A stretch of 64,000 nucleotides of DNA from Pseudomonas sp. B6002 (GCF_013385985.1 NZ_JACAOY010000007.1:124001-188000); one strand, 5' to 3'; positions 49,047 to 58,945 are shown, numbered from the stretch's first letter. The notes: generated by a model from the sequence alone, not told the origin. Program-made: numbers and translations.

Positions 49047-49811
49047 TCAGAGTTTGATCGAGGAGCGCCCTGGCTTCTTGGTCTGCAACAGGTGCGAAAA
49101 CACCGCATGCAAATCATCCGACGCGCTCTCTTCATCGAGGTTGAGCTTGCTGTCGATGTGATCCATGTGATGCATCATCAAATCCACCGCCAGCACCGCG
49201 TCCCGCGCTTCGATCGCATCGATCAACTGGGTGTGTTCATCGTAGGAGCAGTGCGAGCGGTTGCCGCTTTCGTACTGCGCGATGATCAACGAGGTCTGGG
49301 ACACCAGGCTGCGCTGGAAGCTGATCAACGGCGCGTTCTTCGCCGCTTCGGCCAGCTTGAGGTGGAACTCGCCGGAAAGGCGGATACCCGCACCGCGATC
49401 GCCCCGGGAGAAACTGTCGCGCTCGTCGTTGACCATCTGGCGCAGTTCGGCCAGTTGCTCGGCCGTGGCGTGCTGCACTGCCAGCTCGGTGATCGCCCGC
49501 TCCACCAGACGCCGCGCCATGAACACCTGGCGGGCCTCTTCGACACTCGGGCTGGCCACCACGGCACCGCGATTGGGCCGCAGCAACACCACGCCTTCAT
49601 GGGCCAGGCGCGACAGCGCACGGCGAATGATGGTGCGGCTGACGCCAAAGATTTCGCCCAGTGCCTCTTCACTCAATTTGGTACCGGGTGCCAGGCGTTG
49701 TTCGAGGATCGCCTCGAAGATATGCGCGTAGACGATATCGTCCTGGGTTCCGCTGCGACCGGCCTTGCCAGCTCGCGGTTGTTTCTTGAGAGGTTGCAAC
49801 TGTTCGTTCAT
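49047..49811 (-). CDS. GntR-family regulator (FCD domain)
   Basis: A 254-residue regulator with an N-terminal extension, a GntR helix-turn-helix (FGVSRTIIRRALSRLAHEG) and an FCD domain (about 120-245, histidines HCSYDEHTQLIDAI and MMHHMDHI). The ATG at 49811 is chosen; a GTG two codons earlier is possible. Its position between guaD and a divergent transporter suggests control of purine or nucleobase uptake. A TTGT-AC-ACAA dyad lies in the shared upstream region. Confidence 0.84.
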   Translation of the reverse strand: MNEQLQPLKKQPRAGKAGRSGTQDDIVYAHIFEAILEQRLAPGTKLSEEALGEIFGVSRTIIRRALSRLAHEGVVLLRPNRGAVVASPSVEEARQVFMARRLVERAITELAVQHATAEQLAELRQMVNDERDSFSRGDRGAGIRLSGEFHLKLAEAAKNAPLISFQRSLVSQTSLIIAQYESGNRSHCSYDEHTQLIDAIEARDAVLAVDLMMHHMDHIDSKLNLDEESASDDLHAVFSHLLQTKKPGRSSIKL

Positions 49812-49899
49812 GGGCACTCGGGTTTGGAGAACGGCGGCGAATTAACGGTAATACGGCAACAGCGTGTCGCTGGCAAGTATCGCCTAAAAACAGGGCACA

Positions 49900-49909
49900 T
49901 TGTACACAA
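49900..49909. promoter_or_regulatory. TTGTACACAA dyad between GntR and transporter
   Basis: A short palindromic half-site pair lies in the divergent region. It is a candidate operator for the GntR regulator at 49047, by position only. Confidence 0.3.
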
Positions 49910-50039
49910 CCGAATGCGCCAACACACTGTACGGCTGTTTGCGGCCTCGTCTGTATTGCAATGACTGGTTACGTTTGAGTTTAGGCTTGAATTCGCGCCT
50001 TCATCGGTAAAAAGCCTCAGGTAAAAGGAACACCTCGCC

Positions 50040-51230
50040 ATGACACACGCCACCCAAGCGCCGTTGCGCCCGTTGGCCGACACTTCGCCGTCCGCGGTCG
50101 TCGCCGGTTTCATCGCCATGATGACCGGCTACACCAGCTCCCTGGTGCTGATGTTCCAGGCCGGCCAGGCAGCCGGCTTGACCACGGCGCAGATTTCCTC
50201 GTGGATCTGGGCGATCTCCATCGGCATGGCGGTGTGCAGCATCGGCCTGTCCCTGCGCTATCGCACGCCGATCACCATTGCCTGGTCCACCCCCGGCGCG
50301 GCGCTGTTGATCACCAGCCTCGGCGGCGTGAGTTATGGCGAAGCCATCGGCGCCTACATCACTTGCGCGGTGCTGGTGACGATTTGCGGGCTGACCGGCA
50401 GCTTTGAAAAACTGGTCAAGCGTATTCCGGCATCGCTGGCGGCGGCCTTGCTCGCCGGCATCCTGTTCAAGATCGGCAGCGAGATCTTCGTCGCCACGCA
50501 GCATCGCACCGGCCTGGTGCTGGGGATGTTTTTCACTTACCTGGTGATCAAGCGCCTGTCGCCGCGCTACGCGGTGCTGGCCGCATTGGTGATTGGCACC
50601 GCGCTGTCAGGGTTGATGGGGTTGCTGGATTTCAGCGGCTTTCACCTGGAAGTGGCCACGCCGGTGTGGACCACCCCGCACTTCTCCCTGGCCGCCACCA
50701 TCAGCATCGGCATCCCGCTGTTTGTGGTGGCGATGACCTCGCAGAACATGCCCGGTGTTGCCGTGCTACGCGCCGATGGCTACAACGTGCCAGCCTCGCC
50801 GCTGATCACGGCCACCGGCCTGGCTTCCCTGGTGCTGTCGCCCTTCGGCTCCCACGGCATCAACCTGGCAGCGATCAGCGCGGCCATCTGCACCGGCCCC
50901 CATGCCCATGAAGACCGCAACAAACGCTACACGGCGGCGGTGTGGTGTGGCGTGTTCTACGGGATTGCCGGGGTGTTTGGCGCTACCTTGGCGGCATTGT
51001 TCGCCGCCTTGCCCAAGGAACTGGTGCTGTCGATTGCAGCCCTGGCGCTGTTTGGCTCGATCATCAATGGCTTGAGCATTGCCATGAATGAGCCGAAGGA
51101 ACGGGAAGCGGCGCTGATCACCTTTATGGTCACCGCGTCTGGCTTGACGCTGTTTTCCATCGGCTCGGCGTTCTGGGGGATTGTGGCGGGGGTGTTGACG
51201 CTGCTGATTCTGAACTGGCGCAAGGCATAA
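50040..51230 (+). CDS. BenE-family transporter
   Basis: A 396-residue transporter with about 12 membrane helices, similar to the benzoate/H+ symporter BenE (AVVAGFIAMMTGYTSSLVLMF, TPITIAWSTPGAAL). Pseudomonas BenE imports benzoate, but this copy follows a purine catabolism cluster and its GntR regulator, not benzoate genes. A nucleobase or other aromatic acid is possible. It ends in a strong terminator. Confidence 0.85.
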   Translation: MTHATQAPLRPLADTSPSAVVAGFIAMMTGYTSSLVLMFQAGQAAGLTTAQISSWIWAISIGMAVCSIGLSLRYRTPITIAWSTPGAALLITSLGGVSYGEAIGAYITCAVLVTICGLTGSFEKLVKRIPASLAAALLAGILFKIGSEIFVATQHRTGLVLGMFFTYLVIKRLSPRYAVLAALVIGTALSGLMGLLDFSGFHLEVATPVWTTPHFSLAATISIGIPLFVVAMTSQNMPGVAVLRADGYNVPASPLITATGLASLVLSPFGSHGINLAAISAAICTGPHAHEDRNKRYTAAVWCGVFYGIAGVFGATLAALFAALPKELVLSIAALALFGSIINGLSIAMNEPKEREAALITFMVTASGLTLFSIGSAFWGIVAGVLTLLILNWRKA

Positions 51231-51262
51231 AAAAACGGCGACCCTCAGGTCGCCGTTTTTTT
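51229..51262. terminator. rho-independent terminator
   Basis: AAAAAACGGCGACC, a CTCA loop and GGTCGCCGTTTTTTT form a strong stem between convergent genes. Confidence 0.92.
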
Positions 51263-51267
51263 CAGTA

Positions 51268-51612
51268 TCACTTAGCCGCGTTGATCGGCTTTTCCGGATA
51301 CCACACGTCCAGCAGCGGGCTGACTTCAGCCTTGGTCAGCTCGGAACGGGTTTTCAGCCAGGCTTCAACAGCAGCACGTTGCTCTTCGGACACCGAGCCG
51401 CGCTTCTGCAGGCAAACCAGACCGAAGTCGTCGCCGCCCACGTAGCCCAGGCCGTTGGCTTCCATGGCTTCTTTGATGAATGCTTCGAGGAAAGCGTCGA
51501 TAGCTTCTTCACTCAGGCCTTCGTTGAAGTCCAGGTTCAGTTCGAAACCCAGCTCTTGAAATTCATCAACGCACAGTTTTTTGCGCAGACGCTGGGAACG
51601 GTTAGTCGCCAT
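51268..51612 (-). CDS. yggL: YggL family 50S ribosome-binding protein
   Basis: A 114-residue protein of the DUF469/YggL family, which binds large ribosomal subunits. The highly charged N-terminus NRSQRLRKKLCVDEF and the acidic centre FNEGLSEEAIDAFLEAF are typical. ATG at 51612 gives MATNRSQR. Monocistronic, divergent from dacB. Confidence 0.88.
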   Translation of the reverse strand: MATNRSQRLRKKLCVDEFQELGFELNLDFNEGLSEEAIDAFLEAFIKEAMEANGLGYVGGDDFGLVCLQKRGSVSEEQRAAVEAWLKTRSELTKAEVSPLLDVWYPEKPINAAK

Positions 51613-51850
51613 TGGAACAATCCTCTTAAGTAATAACGGGCGGCACTTTAGCAGTTTAAGGCGGCGATTGCCCGACTCTCTGGGACAGGCGGCCATTGGC
51701 CCGCAAAAAAAACGCCCAATACCAGCTATCGTTCAGCTACAAGTGGATCCACCTTGGGGCATAATGCCGACACTTTCATGACCATTGAGGGATTTTTCCT
51801 ATTTACCCCTCGCCTTTTTCACCCTCCTCAGCAGTAGGGTTTTACTTCTT

Positions 51851-53311
51851 ATGATCAAATCTTTGCGTCCATTTCTGCTTGCCAGCGTTCTCCTGCCACT
51901 GGCCTTTTCCGTCACCGCCGCCCCGATCAACAACACCCTGCCGCCGAATGTCCAACAGGCTCTGCAGAAAGCCAAGATTCCCAATACCTCGCTGTCCCTG
52001 GTGATGCTGCCGCTCAACGGCCCCGGTACACCGACCGTGTTCAACGCCGACGTGTCGGTCAACCCCGCCTCCACCATGAAGCTGGTGACCACCTACGCCG
52101 CCCTGGAAATGCTCGGCCCCAACCACCAGTGGAAAACCGAGTTCTACACTGACGGCACCCTCAGCGGCGGCGTGTTGCACGGCAACCTGTACCTCAAGGG
52201 CGGCGGCGACCCCAAGCTGAACATGGAAAAGCTCTGGCTGCTGATGCGTGACCTGCGTGCCAATGGCGTGCAGCAAGTCACCGGCGACCTGGTGCTGGAC
52301 CGCAGCTTCTTCAACCAACCGCAATTGCCCGAGTTCAACGACGACGGCAATGACGAGAACAAGCCGTTCCTGGTCAAGCCGGACGCTCTGTTGGTCAACC
52401 TCAAGGCCCTGCGCTTCGTGACCCGCAACGATTCGGGCCGGGTGATCGTATCGGTAGAGCCACCGATCGCCAGCATTCGCATCGACAACCAAGTGAAAGT
52501 CTCCAACGCCAAGCAGTGCACCGGCGACGTGCGCTACAACCCGGTCACGGCGGCCGATGGCAGCGTGACCGTCACCGTCAGCGGCCAGTTGGGCGATGGC
52601 TGCAGCTCGCAGACCTACCTGTCGCTGCTGGACCACGCCACCTACACCGCCGGCGCCGTGCGTGCGATCTGGCAGGAACTGGGCGGCACCATCCAGGGCC
52701 GTGATATCCAGGCGCCGGTACCCAAAGACGCCAAGGTGCTGGCCCGCGCATTCTCGCCGGACCTGGCGGAGATCATCCGCGACATCAACAAATACAGTAA
52801 CAACACCATGGCCCAGCAGCTGTTCCTGAGCCTGGGCGCGCAGTTCCGCAACGATGCCGACGGCGACGATGCCAAGGCCGCGCAACGCGTGGTGCGTCAA
52901 TGGCTGGCGAAAAAAGGCATCACGGCACCGCACCTGGTGATGGAGAACGGCTCCGGCCTGTCCCGCGCCGAACGGGTCAGCGCCCGTGAGATGGCGGCCA
53001 TGCTGCAAGCGGCCTGGAAAGGACCTTACGCGGCCGAATACATCAGCTCGCTGCCGATTGCCGGCACCGACGGCACCATGCGTAAACGCCTGAAAACCAC
53101 GGCCATGCGCGGCGAAGCCCACGTGAAGACCGGCACCTTGAATACCGTGCGCGCCATCGCCGGGTTCAGCCGCGACAACAACGGCAACAGCTGGGTAGTG
53201 GTGGCGATCCTCAACGACTCGAAACCGTGGGGCGCTTCGTCTGTGTTGGACCAGGTGTTGCTGGACCTGTATCGCCAGCCCAAAGCCGTGGCTGCCGCCC
53301 CGGTCTTATAA
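51851..53311 (+). CDS. dacB: D-alanyl-D-alanine carboxypeptidase/endopeptidase (PBP4)
   Basis: A 486-residue periplasmic class C penicillin-binding protein. The signal peptide (residues 1-23, ending SVTAAP) is followed by the catalytic SxxK at S74-K77 (PASTMK), SxN at S316 (YSNNTM) and KTG at K426 (HVKTGTLN). It trims or cleaves peptide crosslinks in peptidoglycan; in P. aeruginosa its loss induces AmpC through AmpR. ATG at 51851 gives MIKSLRPF; a frame extending upstream lacks signal-peptide character. Confidence 0.94.
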   Translation: MIKSLRPFLLASVLLPLAFSVTAAPINNTLPPNVQQALQKAKIPNTSLSLVMLPLNGPGTPTVFNADVSVNPASTMKLVTTYAALEMLGPNHQWKTEFYTDGTLSGGVLHGNLYLKGGGDPKLNMEKLWLLMRDLRANGVQQVTGDLVLDRSFFNQPQLPEFNDDGNDENKPFLVKPDALLVNLKALRFVTRNDSGRVIVSVEPPIASIRIDNQVKVSNAKQCTGDVRYNPVTAADGSVTVTVSGQLGDGCSSQTYLSLLDHATYTAGAVRAIWQELGGTIQGRDIQAPVPKDAKVLARAFSPDLAEIIRDINKYSNNTMAQQLFLSLGAQFRNDADGDDAKAAQRVVRQWLAKKGITAPHLVMENGSGLSRAERVSAREMAAMLQAAWKGPYAAEYISSLPIAGTDGTMRKRLKTTAMRGEAHVKTGTLNTVRAIAGFSRDNNGNSWVVVAILNDSKPWGASSVLDQVLLDLYRQPKAVAAAPVL

Positions 53312-53316
53312 GCCTT

Positions 53317-53401
53317 TGTAGGAGCCGGCTTGCCGGCGATGGCACCCGAAAGATCACCCTTGAACTTTCGGGCCTCATCGCCGGCAAGCCGGCTCCTACA
53401 C
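53317..53401. repeat. REP/REPIN pair with an inner hairpin
   Basis: TGTAGGAGCCGGCTTGCCGG and its inverted copy flank an inner stem CCCGAAAG/CTTTCGGG. Confidence 0.85.
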
Positions 53402-53407
53402 GGAGAA

Positions 53408-55792
53408 TCAGGCGCTCAGGCGTTCAGCCTCCACACGGTCCCGGCCCGCCTGTTTAGCCACATACACCGCCGAGTCCGCACGCAGCAGCAGCCCATCGAT
53501 GCCTTCATCGATACGCCAACTGGCCACGCCAAAGCTGGCGGTCACCACCCCCACCGACTCCATCGGCGCACCGCGCAACGCTTGCCACAGCTCCATCGCC
53601 AGGCTGTAGGCCTGGCCTGCATCGGTGTTGGGGCACAGCACCACAAACTCTTCGCCCCCCAGGCGGCAGAACACGTCGGTGCGGCGCAGGCGCTGGCTGA
53701 TGCGTTTGCACACTTCCTGCAACACGCCGTCGCCCACACCGTGGCCGTGCTGATCGTTGATGCGCTTGAAGTGATCGATATCGAGCATGATCAGCGACAG
53801 CGCCCCCGACGTGCGATTGAGCCGGATCATCTCGGCCTTGAGGCGATCCTGGAAATAGCGCCGGTTATGGATGCCGGTCAGGGCGTCGGTAATCGAGAGC
53901 GCACGCAGCTCCTCCTCCACCCGCTTGAGGTCGGAAATGTCCGACACATAGCCATGCCACAACGTACCGCCGCCCGGCAGTTCTTCTGGCGTCGCTTCAC
54001 CCCGAATCCAGCGCAGGCCGCGTTGCGGCAACAGCACGCGATACTCTTCGCGCCAATGACTCAACTGCAACGCTGACAGGCGAATCGACACCCGCACCCG
54101 CTCTGCGTCCAGCGGGTGAATGCGCTCGAACACCTTGCTCGCGTCCTGCTGCAGCACGCCCGGCTCGATTTCATAGATATCGCGCATGCCATCGCTGGCG
54201 TAGATGAAACGCCACTGGTCCTGGGGTTCCAGGGTGAACTGGAAGATCCCGCCGGGCACATGGGCGCTGAGCTTTTTCAGCAGGCGGTCGCGCGCGGCCA
54301 AGGCTTCGTAGGCGCGCTTTTGCTCGGTGACATCCAGGTAGATCGCCAGGTGCCCGATCCACAGACCATGGTCATCCAGCAACACGGTGCCAAGCATGTT
54401 CACGGTCAACGGGCTGCCGTCCTGGCGCAGCAGGGTCCATTCCCGGGCCTCGTGCAGGTTGTCCGGGCTTTCCACCAGCATCGCCTGGCTGGGGGGAATG
54501 CGCTTGCCCAAGGTCACGCTCAAGCTGGCGGCGCGTGCGTCCAGCTCCGATGCCAGGTGCAGGCTTTCCAGGGTCATGCGCCCCAGCACCGCGTCAGCCT
54601 TGAACCCCAGCATTTGCTCGGCACCGGCGTTAAAGGTGTTGATGACCCCGCGCAAGTCCGTGGCGATGATCGCGACCTGGGTGGCGGCATTCAGCACACT
54701 GCGCAATTGCCCATGGGCGCCGCGCAATTCCTGCTCACGCAAACGCAACTGCTCGGTACGCTGCTCGACCATTTTCAGGGCCCGCTGGCGCTGGCTGACC
54801 AACACATAGAGCAAGGCGCTGAGCAACAGGCTGAGCAGCCCGCCCATGGTCAAGATGGTGCTCAGGGAAGAATGGTTGGCCAGGTCAAAAACCTTGCTTG
54901 CCCGCAGGTTCAGCGCGTAGACATGGTCGCCCAGGCTGAGACGACGCGCAGCAGCAAGGTCGCTGTCACCCACGGCATTGCTGGAGGCGTACAGCACCCG
55001 TTGCTGGGTGTCGGAGGTGTCGATTATCTGCATCACCAGGTTGTCACGGTTCGGCTTGGGCAAGCCGTCGGCGACCAGTTGGCGCATGCTGATCACCGCC
55101 ATCACAAAACCGAAAGGTTCGGTTTCCGACAGCTTGCTGACCGGCGCCACCAGCAACACGCCGGCAGCATAAGCGGGCTCAACGCCCACCAGTTGCATGG
55201 GTTGGGACACCGCAGGCTTGCCGGTCTTCTGTGCACGTTCAAGGGCCGAACGCCGCAGGGGCTGGGCCAGCAGGTCAAAGCCCAGGGGCGAGCCGAGCAA
55301 GCTCTGGGTCTGGCTGTACAGCACCGGCACGTATTCATCCCGTTCGGCAGCGGGAGCCAGGTCGCCCGACGAATTCAGCTCCCGAATGCTGAAGGGCGTG
55401 CCGCGCTGACGGGAGATTTCCTGTTCAAACTGGCTGCGCTGGTCGCGAAAAATCCGAGGGGCCCAGGCGTAGGCCCGGGCGCGCAACAATAGGGGCTGGG
55501 CGAAGCCGTCAAACTCTTCGCGGGAGACATCATCGGAGTTGACGAAGAAACGCCGCAGGCTGCCCAGGCGTTGTTCCTGGTCCTCGAAGCGCTCTTGAAG
55601 GCGGGTGTAGCGTTCGTTGACGAGCAGCTGGAAACGCTGGCGAACTTGCTGTTGATAGAGGTCGGCAGCCGCCCAGGCGATGATGGCCGTCAGCGCGCAA
55701 CCGGCCAATAACACCACCAATGCCACCAGCCAAGCCGACGCCTGCTCACTGATAAAGCCAAGGATTTTCGGGCGGACGGCTTGCATCGGCAT
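53408..55792 (-). CDS. CHASE-PAS-PAS-GGDEF diguanylate cyclase
   Basis: A 794-residue membrane sensor that makes c-di-GMP. An N-terminal helix (about 15-40) leads to a periplasmic CHASE domain (about 75-250), a second helix (about 305-325), two PAS/PAC regions (about 365-480 and 500-620) and GGDEF. The active site is GGEEF at 712-716. The product-inhibition I-site RRTD (703-706) is intact. No EAL domain is present. The CHASE ligand is unknown. The start could be the ATG at 55792 or a codon within nine bases. Confidence 0.88.
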   Translation of the reverse strand: MPMQAVRPKILGFISEQASAWLVALVVLLAGCALTAIIAWAAADLYQQQVRQRFQLLVNERYTRLQERFEDQEQRLGSLRRFFVNSDDVSREEFDGFAQPLLLRARAYAWAPRIFRDQRSQFEQEISRQRGTPFSIRELNSSGDLAPAAERDEYVPVLYSQTQSLLGSPLGFDLLAQPLRRSALERAQKTGKPAVSQPMQLVGVEPAYAAGVLLVAPVSKLSETEPFGFVMAVISMRQLVADGLPKPNRDNLVMQIIDTSDTQQRVLYASSNAVGDSDLAAARRLSLGDHVYALNLRASKVFDLANHSSLSTILTMGGLLSLLLSALLYVLVSQRQRALKMVEQRTEQLRLREQELRGAHGQLRSVLNAATQVAIIATDLRGVINTFNAGAEQMLGFKADAVLGRMTLESLHLASELDARAASLSVTLGKRIPPSQAMLVESPDNLHEAREWTLLRQDGSPLTVNMLGTVLLDDHGLWIGHLAIYLDVTEQKRAYEALAARDRLLKKLSAHVPGGIFQFTLEPQDQWRFIYASDGMRDIYEIEPGVLQQDASKVFERIHPLDAERVRVSIRLSALQLSHWREEYRVLLPQRGLRWIRGEATPEELPGGGTLWHGYVSDISDLKRVEEELRALSITDALTGIHNRRYFQDRLKAEMIRLNRTSGALSLIMLDIDHFKRINDQHGHGVGDGVLQEVCKRISQRLRRTDVFCRLGGEEFVVLCPNTDAGQAYSLAMELWQALRGAPMESVGVVTASFGVASWRIDEGIDGLLLRADSAVYVAKQAGRDRVEAERLSA

Positions 55793-55881
55793 AGGCAACA
55801 CTCACAACGCCAGCGTGCGGGGGGGTGTCACTTTGGCTAGGCCTTAGTTATAGCGAGCGGCCCAAGGTTTGACCAGCGTAA

Positions 55882-55920
55882 AAAAGCCGCAAACCCGGAA
55901 TAATCAGGCGTGCGGCTTTT
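55882..55920. terminator. bidirectional rho-independent terminator
   Basis: AAAAGCCGCA and TGCGGCTTTT form a stem with a 19-base loop after rlmKL, before the diguanylate cyclase start. Confidence 0.75.
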
Positions 55921-55932
55921 GTGTCACGGCGA

Positions 55933-58197
55933 TCAGCGCGCGGTGATTTTCCACGCGCGATGGATCTTGGCGTTGCGCGCAAAATCCGGGTCGATGGTCT
56001 TGTCGCTGATTTCCTCGACCGCGTAGCGTTCGCTGAGGTTGTCCTCCAGCGCGAACTTGCGGAAGTTGTTCGAGAAGTACAGCACGCCGCCCGGCGCCAG
56101 GCGCGCCATGGCCAGGTCGAGCAACTGCACGTGATCGCGCTGCACGTCGAATATGCCTTCCATGCGCTTGGAGTTGGAGAAGGTTGGCGGGTCGATGAAG
56201 ATCAGGTCGAACTCATCGCGGCTGGCCTCCAGCCAGGCCATCACATCACCCTGCTCCAGGCGGTTCTTGTCGGAGAAACCGTTGAGGGAGAAGTTGCGAC
56301 GGGCCCAGTCCAGGTAGGTCTTGGACAGGTCGACGCTGGTGGTGCTGCGTGCGCCGCCCTTGGCTGCGTGCACACTGGCGGTCGCGGTGTAGCAGTACAG
56401 GTTGAGGAAGCGCTTGCCGGCCGCTTCTTTCTGGATGCGCAGGCGCATCGGGCGGTGGTCGAGGAACAGGCCGGTGTCCAGGTAGTCGGTGAGGTTGACC
56501 AGCAGCTTCACGCCGCCTTCGCTGACTTCGGTGAACTTGCCCTGGGCGCTCTGACGCTCGTACTGCTTGGTGCCACTCTGACGCTCGCGGCGCTTGACCA
56601 CCACGCGGCTCTTGTCGATGTTCAGCGCCTGGGGAATCGCGGCCAGGGCATCGAACATGCGTGCGGAGGCTTTTTCCGGGTCGATGGACTTCGGCGCCGC
56701 ATATTCCTGCACGTGCACCCAATCGTGGTACAGGTCGATGGCCATGGAGTATTCCGGCATATCGGCGTCGTACACACGGTAGCAATCCACGCCTTCACGC
56801 TTGGCCCACTTGCCCAGCAACTTGAGGTTCTTCTGCAGGCGGTTGGCGAACATCTGCCCGCCCTCGCTCAGCCGCGCTTGCTCGACCACAGGTGCCGGTG
56901 CGGGTTTGATCGGGTTGCCGTTCTTGTTGTACTGGCGCTCTTGTGGTGCGGCCGGGGCTTGATCATAAGCGGCTTGCTCACGCTCGGCCTGACGCTGTTC
57001 CGGGGTACGGCGCTCGCCGGTGACGAACTGATCCGGGTTGACCTTGATCAGCAGCAACTTGCACGGCAACGCACCGTTCCAGAATGAATACTGCTTGTGG
57101 CTGCGGATGCCCATGCGCTTGCCCAGGTCCGGCGCGCCGGTGAACACCGCGGCTTCCCAGCCCATGCACGCCTGGCGCAGACGCTCGCCGAGGTTCTGGT
57201 AGAGGTACAACAGGCTGGCTTCGTCACCCAGGCGCTCGCCGTACGGCGGGTTGCAGATGACCAGGCCTTTCTGGTTCTGGTCCGGGCGCGGCTCAAAAGT
57301 ACCGACTTCGCCCTGGTACACCTTGATCCAGTGGCTCAGGCCGGCACGTTCGATGTTGTTGCGCGCGGGCTGGATCAGGCGCGGGTCGGCTTCGTAGCCA
57401 CGGATCCACAGCGGCGGCTTGTTCATGCCGATGGAGGCACGTTCGGTGGCCTCGGCGTGCAGCTTCTTCCACAACGCCGGGACGTGGCCGAGCCAAGTGG
57501 TGAAGCCCCACAGTTCGCGGTTCAGGTTGGGCGCCATGTCGGCGGCGATCATCGCGCCTTCGACCAGGAAGGTGCCCACGCCGCACATCGGGTCGCTCAG
57601 CGCACCGCCCTCAGCAGCAATACGCGGCCAGCCGGCGCGGATCAGGATCGCGGCGGCCAGGTTTTCCTTCAACGGTGCCGCGCCCTGCTGCAGGCGATAG
57701 CCGCGCTGGTGCAGGCTGTGCCCGGACAGGTCGAGGGAGAGGATGGCTTCGCCACGGTCCAGGCGCAGGTGGATGCGCAGGTCCGGGTTGATTTTGTCGA
57801 TGGACGGGCGCTCACCGGTCGGCGTGCGCAGCTTGTCGACGATGGCGTCCTTGACCTTCAAGGCGCCGAAGTGGGTGTTGTCGATGCCCGAACCGTGGCC
57901 GCTGAATTCCACCGCGAGGGTGCCGTCAGGGACCATGTGGTCGGCCCATTCGATATCCAGCACGCCGTGGTAGAGGTCTTCGGCATCCTTCATCGGGAAG
58001 CGCTTGAGGACCAGCAACACGCGGTTGGCCAGGCGTGACCAGAGGCACAGGCGGTAGGCGGTTTCCATGTCGGCCATGCCGCGCACGGCCGAGGTGTGCT
58101 CGCGGGCTTCCTCAAGGCCAAGCCCGACGGCTTCCTCGATCAGCAGGCCTTCGAGGCCCTTGGGGCAGGTGAGGAAGAGTTCAAAACGGTCCGACAT
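55933..58197 (-). CDS. rlmKL: bifunctional 23S rRNA guanine methyltransferase RlmKL
   Basis: A 754-residue fusion enzyme. The N-terminal half (THUMP plus methyltransferase, motif NPPYGERLGDE) makes N2-methyl-G2445. The C-terminal half (motif FIDPPTFSNS) makes 7-methyl-G2069. The linker VVEQARLSEGGQMFAN joins the two. ATG at 58197 gives MSDRFELFLTC. Its position upstream of divergent rmf is conserved. Confidence 0.93.
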   Translation of the reverse strand: MSDRFELFLTCPKGLEGLLIEEAVGLGLEEAREHTSAVRGMADMETAYRLCLWSRLANRVLLVLKRFPMKDAEDLYHGVLDIEWADHMVPDGTLAVEFSGHGSGIDNTHFGALKVKDAIVDKLRTPTGERPSIDKINPDLRIHLRLDRGEAILSLDLSGHSLHQRGYRLQQGAAPLKENLAAAILIRAGWPRIAAEGGALSDPMCGVGTFLVEGAMIAADMAPNLNRELWGFTTWLGHVPALWKKLHAEATERASIGMNKPPLWIRGYEADPRLIQPARNNIERAGLSHWIKVYQGEVGTFEPRPDQNQKGLVICNPPYGERLGDEASLLYLYQNLGERLRQACMGWEAAVFTGAPDLGKRMGIRSHKQYSFWNGALPCKLLLIKVNPDQFVTGERRTPEQRQAEREQAAYDQAPAAPQERQYNKNGNPIKPAPAPVVEQARLSEGGQMFANRLQKNLKLLGKWAKREGVDCYRVYDADMPEYSMAIDLYHDWVHVQEYAAPKSIDPEKASARMFDALAAIPQALNIDKSRVVVKRRERQSGTKQYERQSAQGKFTEVSEGGVKLLVNLTDYLDTGLFLDHRPMRLRIQKEAAGKRFLNLYCYTATASVHAAKGGARSTTSVDLSKTYLDWARRNFSLNGFSDKNRLEQGDVMAWLEASRDEFDLIFIDPPTFSNSKRMEGIFDVQRDHVQLLDLAMARLAPGGVLYFSNNFRKFALEDNLSERYAVEEISDKTIDPDFARNAKIHRAWKITAR

Positions 58198-58624
58198 GGG
58201 GCATTCCAGGCTTTTCAGCAATAAATGAACGGGCGACGCATCGCCGGTTCGGTTTTCAATCAAGCACTTTTCTTGAAGAGCGCTCGCGTGGCACGAATGT
58301 ACCGTCCCACCCCGGCTGCCGGGCCTTTGGGCCGTGATTGCCGGGGCAGATAAATAAATAGTTGCAACAAAAAGAAATATTCCGACCCTTCGTCGAATAA
58401 TAACCGACTGCAACGAGCGGGCATTCTCACTAAAGGATTAAACCCATCCTCTATGCAGGGTGCATCATAGCTGGCTTTGCCAGACAAATGGGGCGAAAAG
58501 CCAGCCCAGCTTATGGCTATAGCATCGTTATCGTTACGTGCTTATGACAAAACGGTCATTGAATCCATGTGACCTATTGGTTAGAACTCAACACAGGTTG
58601 GCGCCGTAACGACGCCGACACATT
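58198..58624. other. intergenic stretch between rlmKL and the rmf leader
   Basis: No gene is visible. It contains the divergent promoters of rlmKL and rmf, which I cannot pinpoint. Confidence 0.4.
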
Positions 58625-58689
58625 GGCTCGCCACGCCGGCAGCGAGCCCACCAACGGCAGAAAAACTCTGCCCGGCCTCGGACGAGGCC
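58625..58689 (+). promoter_or_regulatory. structured leader region of rmf
   Basis: Three perfect inverted repeats follow one another before rmf: GGCTCGC/GCGAGCC (58625-58648), GGCAG/CTGCC (58656-58672) and GGCCTC-GGAC-GAGGCC (58674-58689). The last exposes GGA in a short loop, the form bound by RsmA/CsrA proteins. It lies about 40 bases before the start codon. Confidence 0.5.
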
Positions 58690-58729
58690 GAAGGATATCT
58701 AGACAGTCAACAAGTGAGGGAAACACCCT

Positions 58730-58945
58730 ATGAGAAGACTTAAGCGTGATCCGTTGGAAAGAGCATTTTTACGCGGATATCAATATGGCGTTCATGGAAA
58801 ATCCCGTGAGCTTTGCCCATTTACTCTACCGTCGGTACGCCAAGCCTGGATCAACGGCTGGCGAGAAGGACGCGGCGACAACTGGGACGGTATGACTGGC
58901 ACTGCGGGCATCCACAGACTCAACGAACTTCACGCCGTCGGCTAA
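58730..58945 (+). CDS. rmf: ribosome modulation factor
   Basis: A 71-residue basic protein that pairs 70S ribosomes into inactive 100S dimers in stationary phase. The family pattern LERAFLRGYQYGVHGKSRE and RQAWINGWREGRGD is complete. GAGGG lies about nine bases before the ATG. A GC-rich terminator follows at 59032. In pseudomonads it contributes to survival in starvation. Confidence 0.95.
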   Translation: MRRLKRDPLERAFLRGYQYGVHGKSRELCPFTLPSVRQAWINGWREGRGDNWDGMTGTAGIHRLNELHAVG

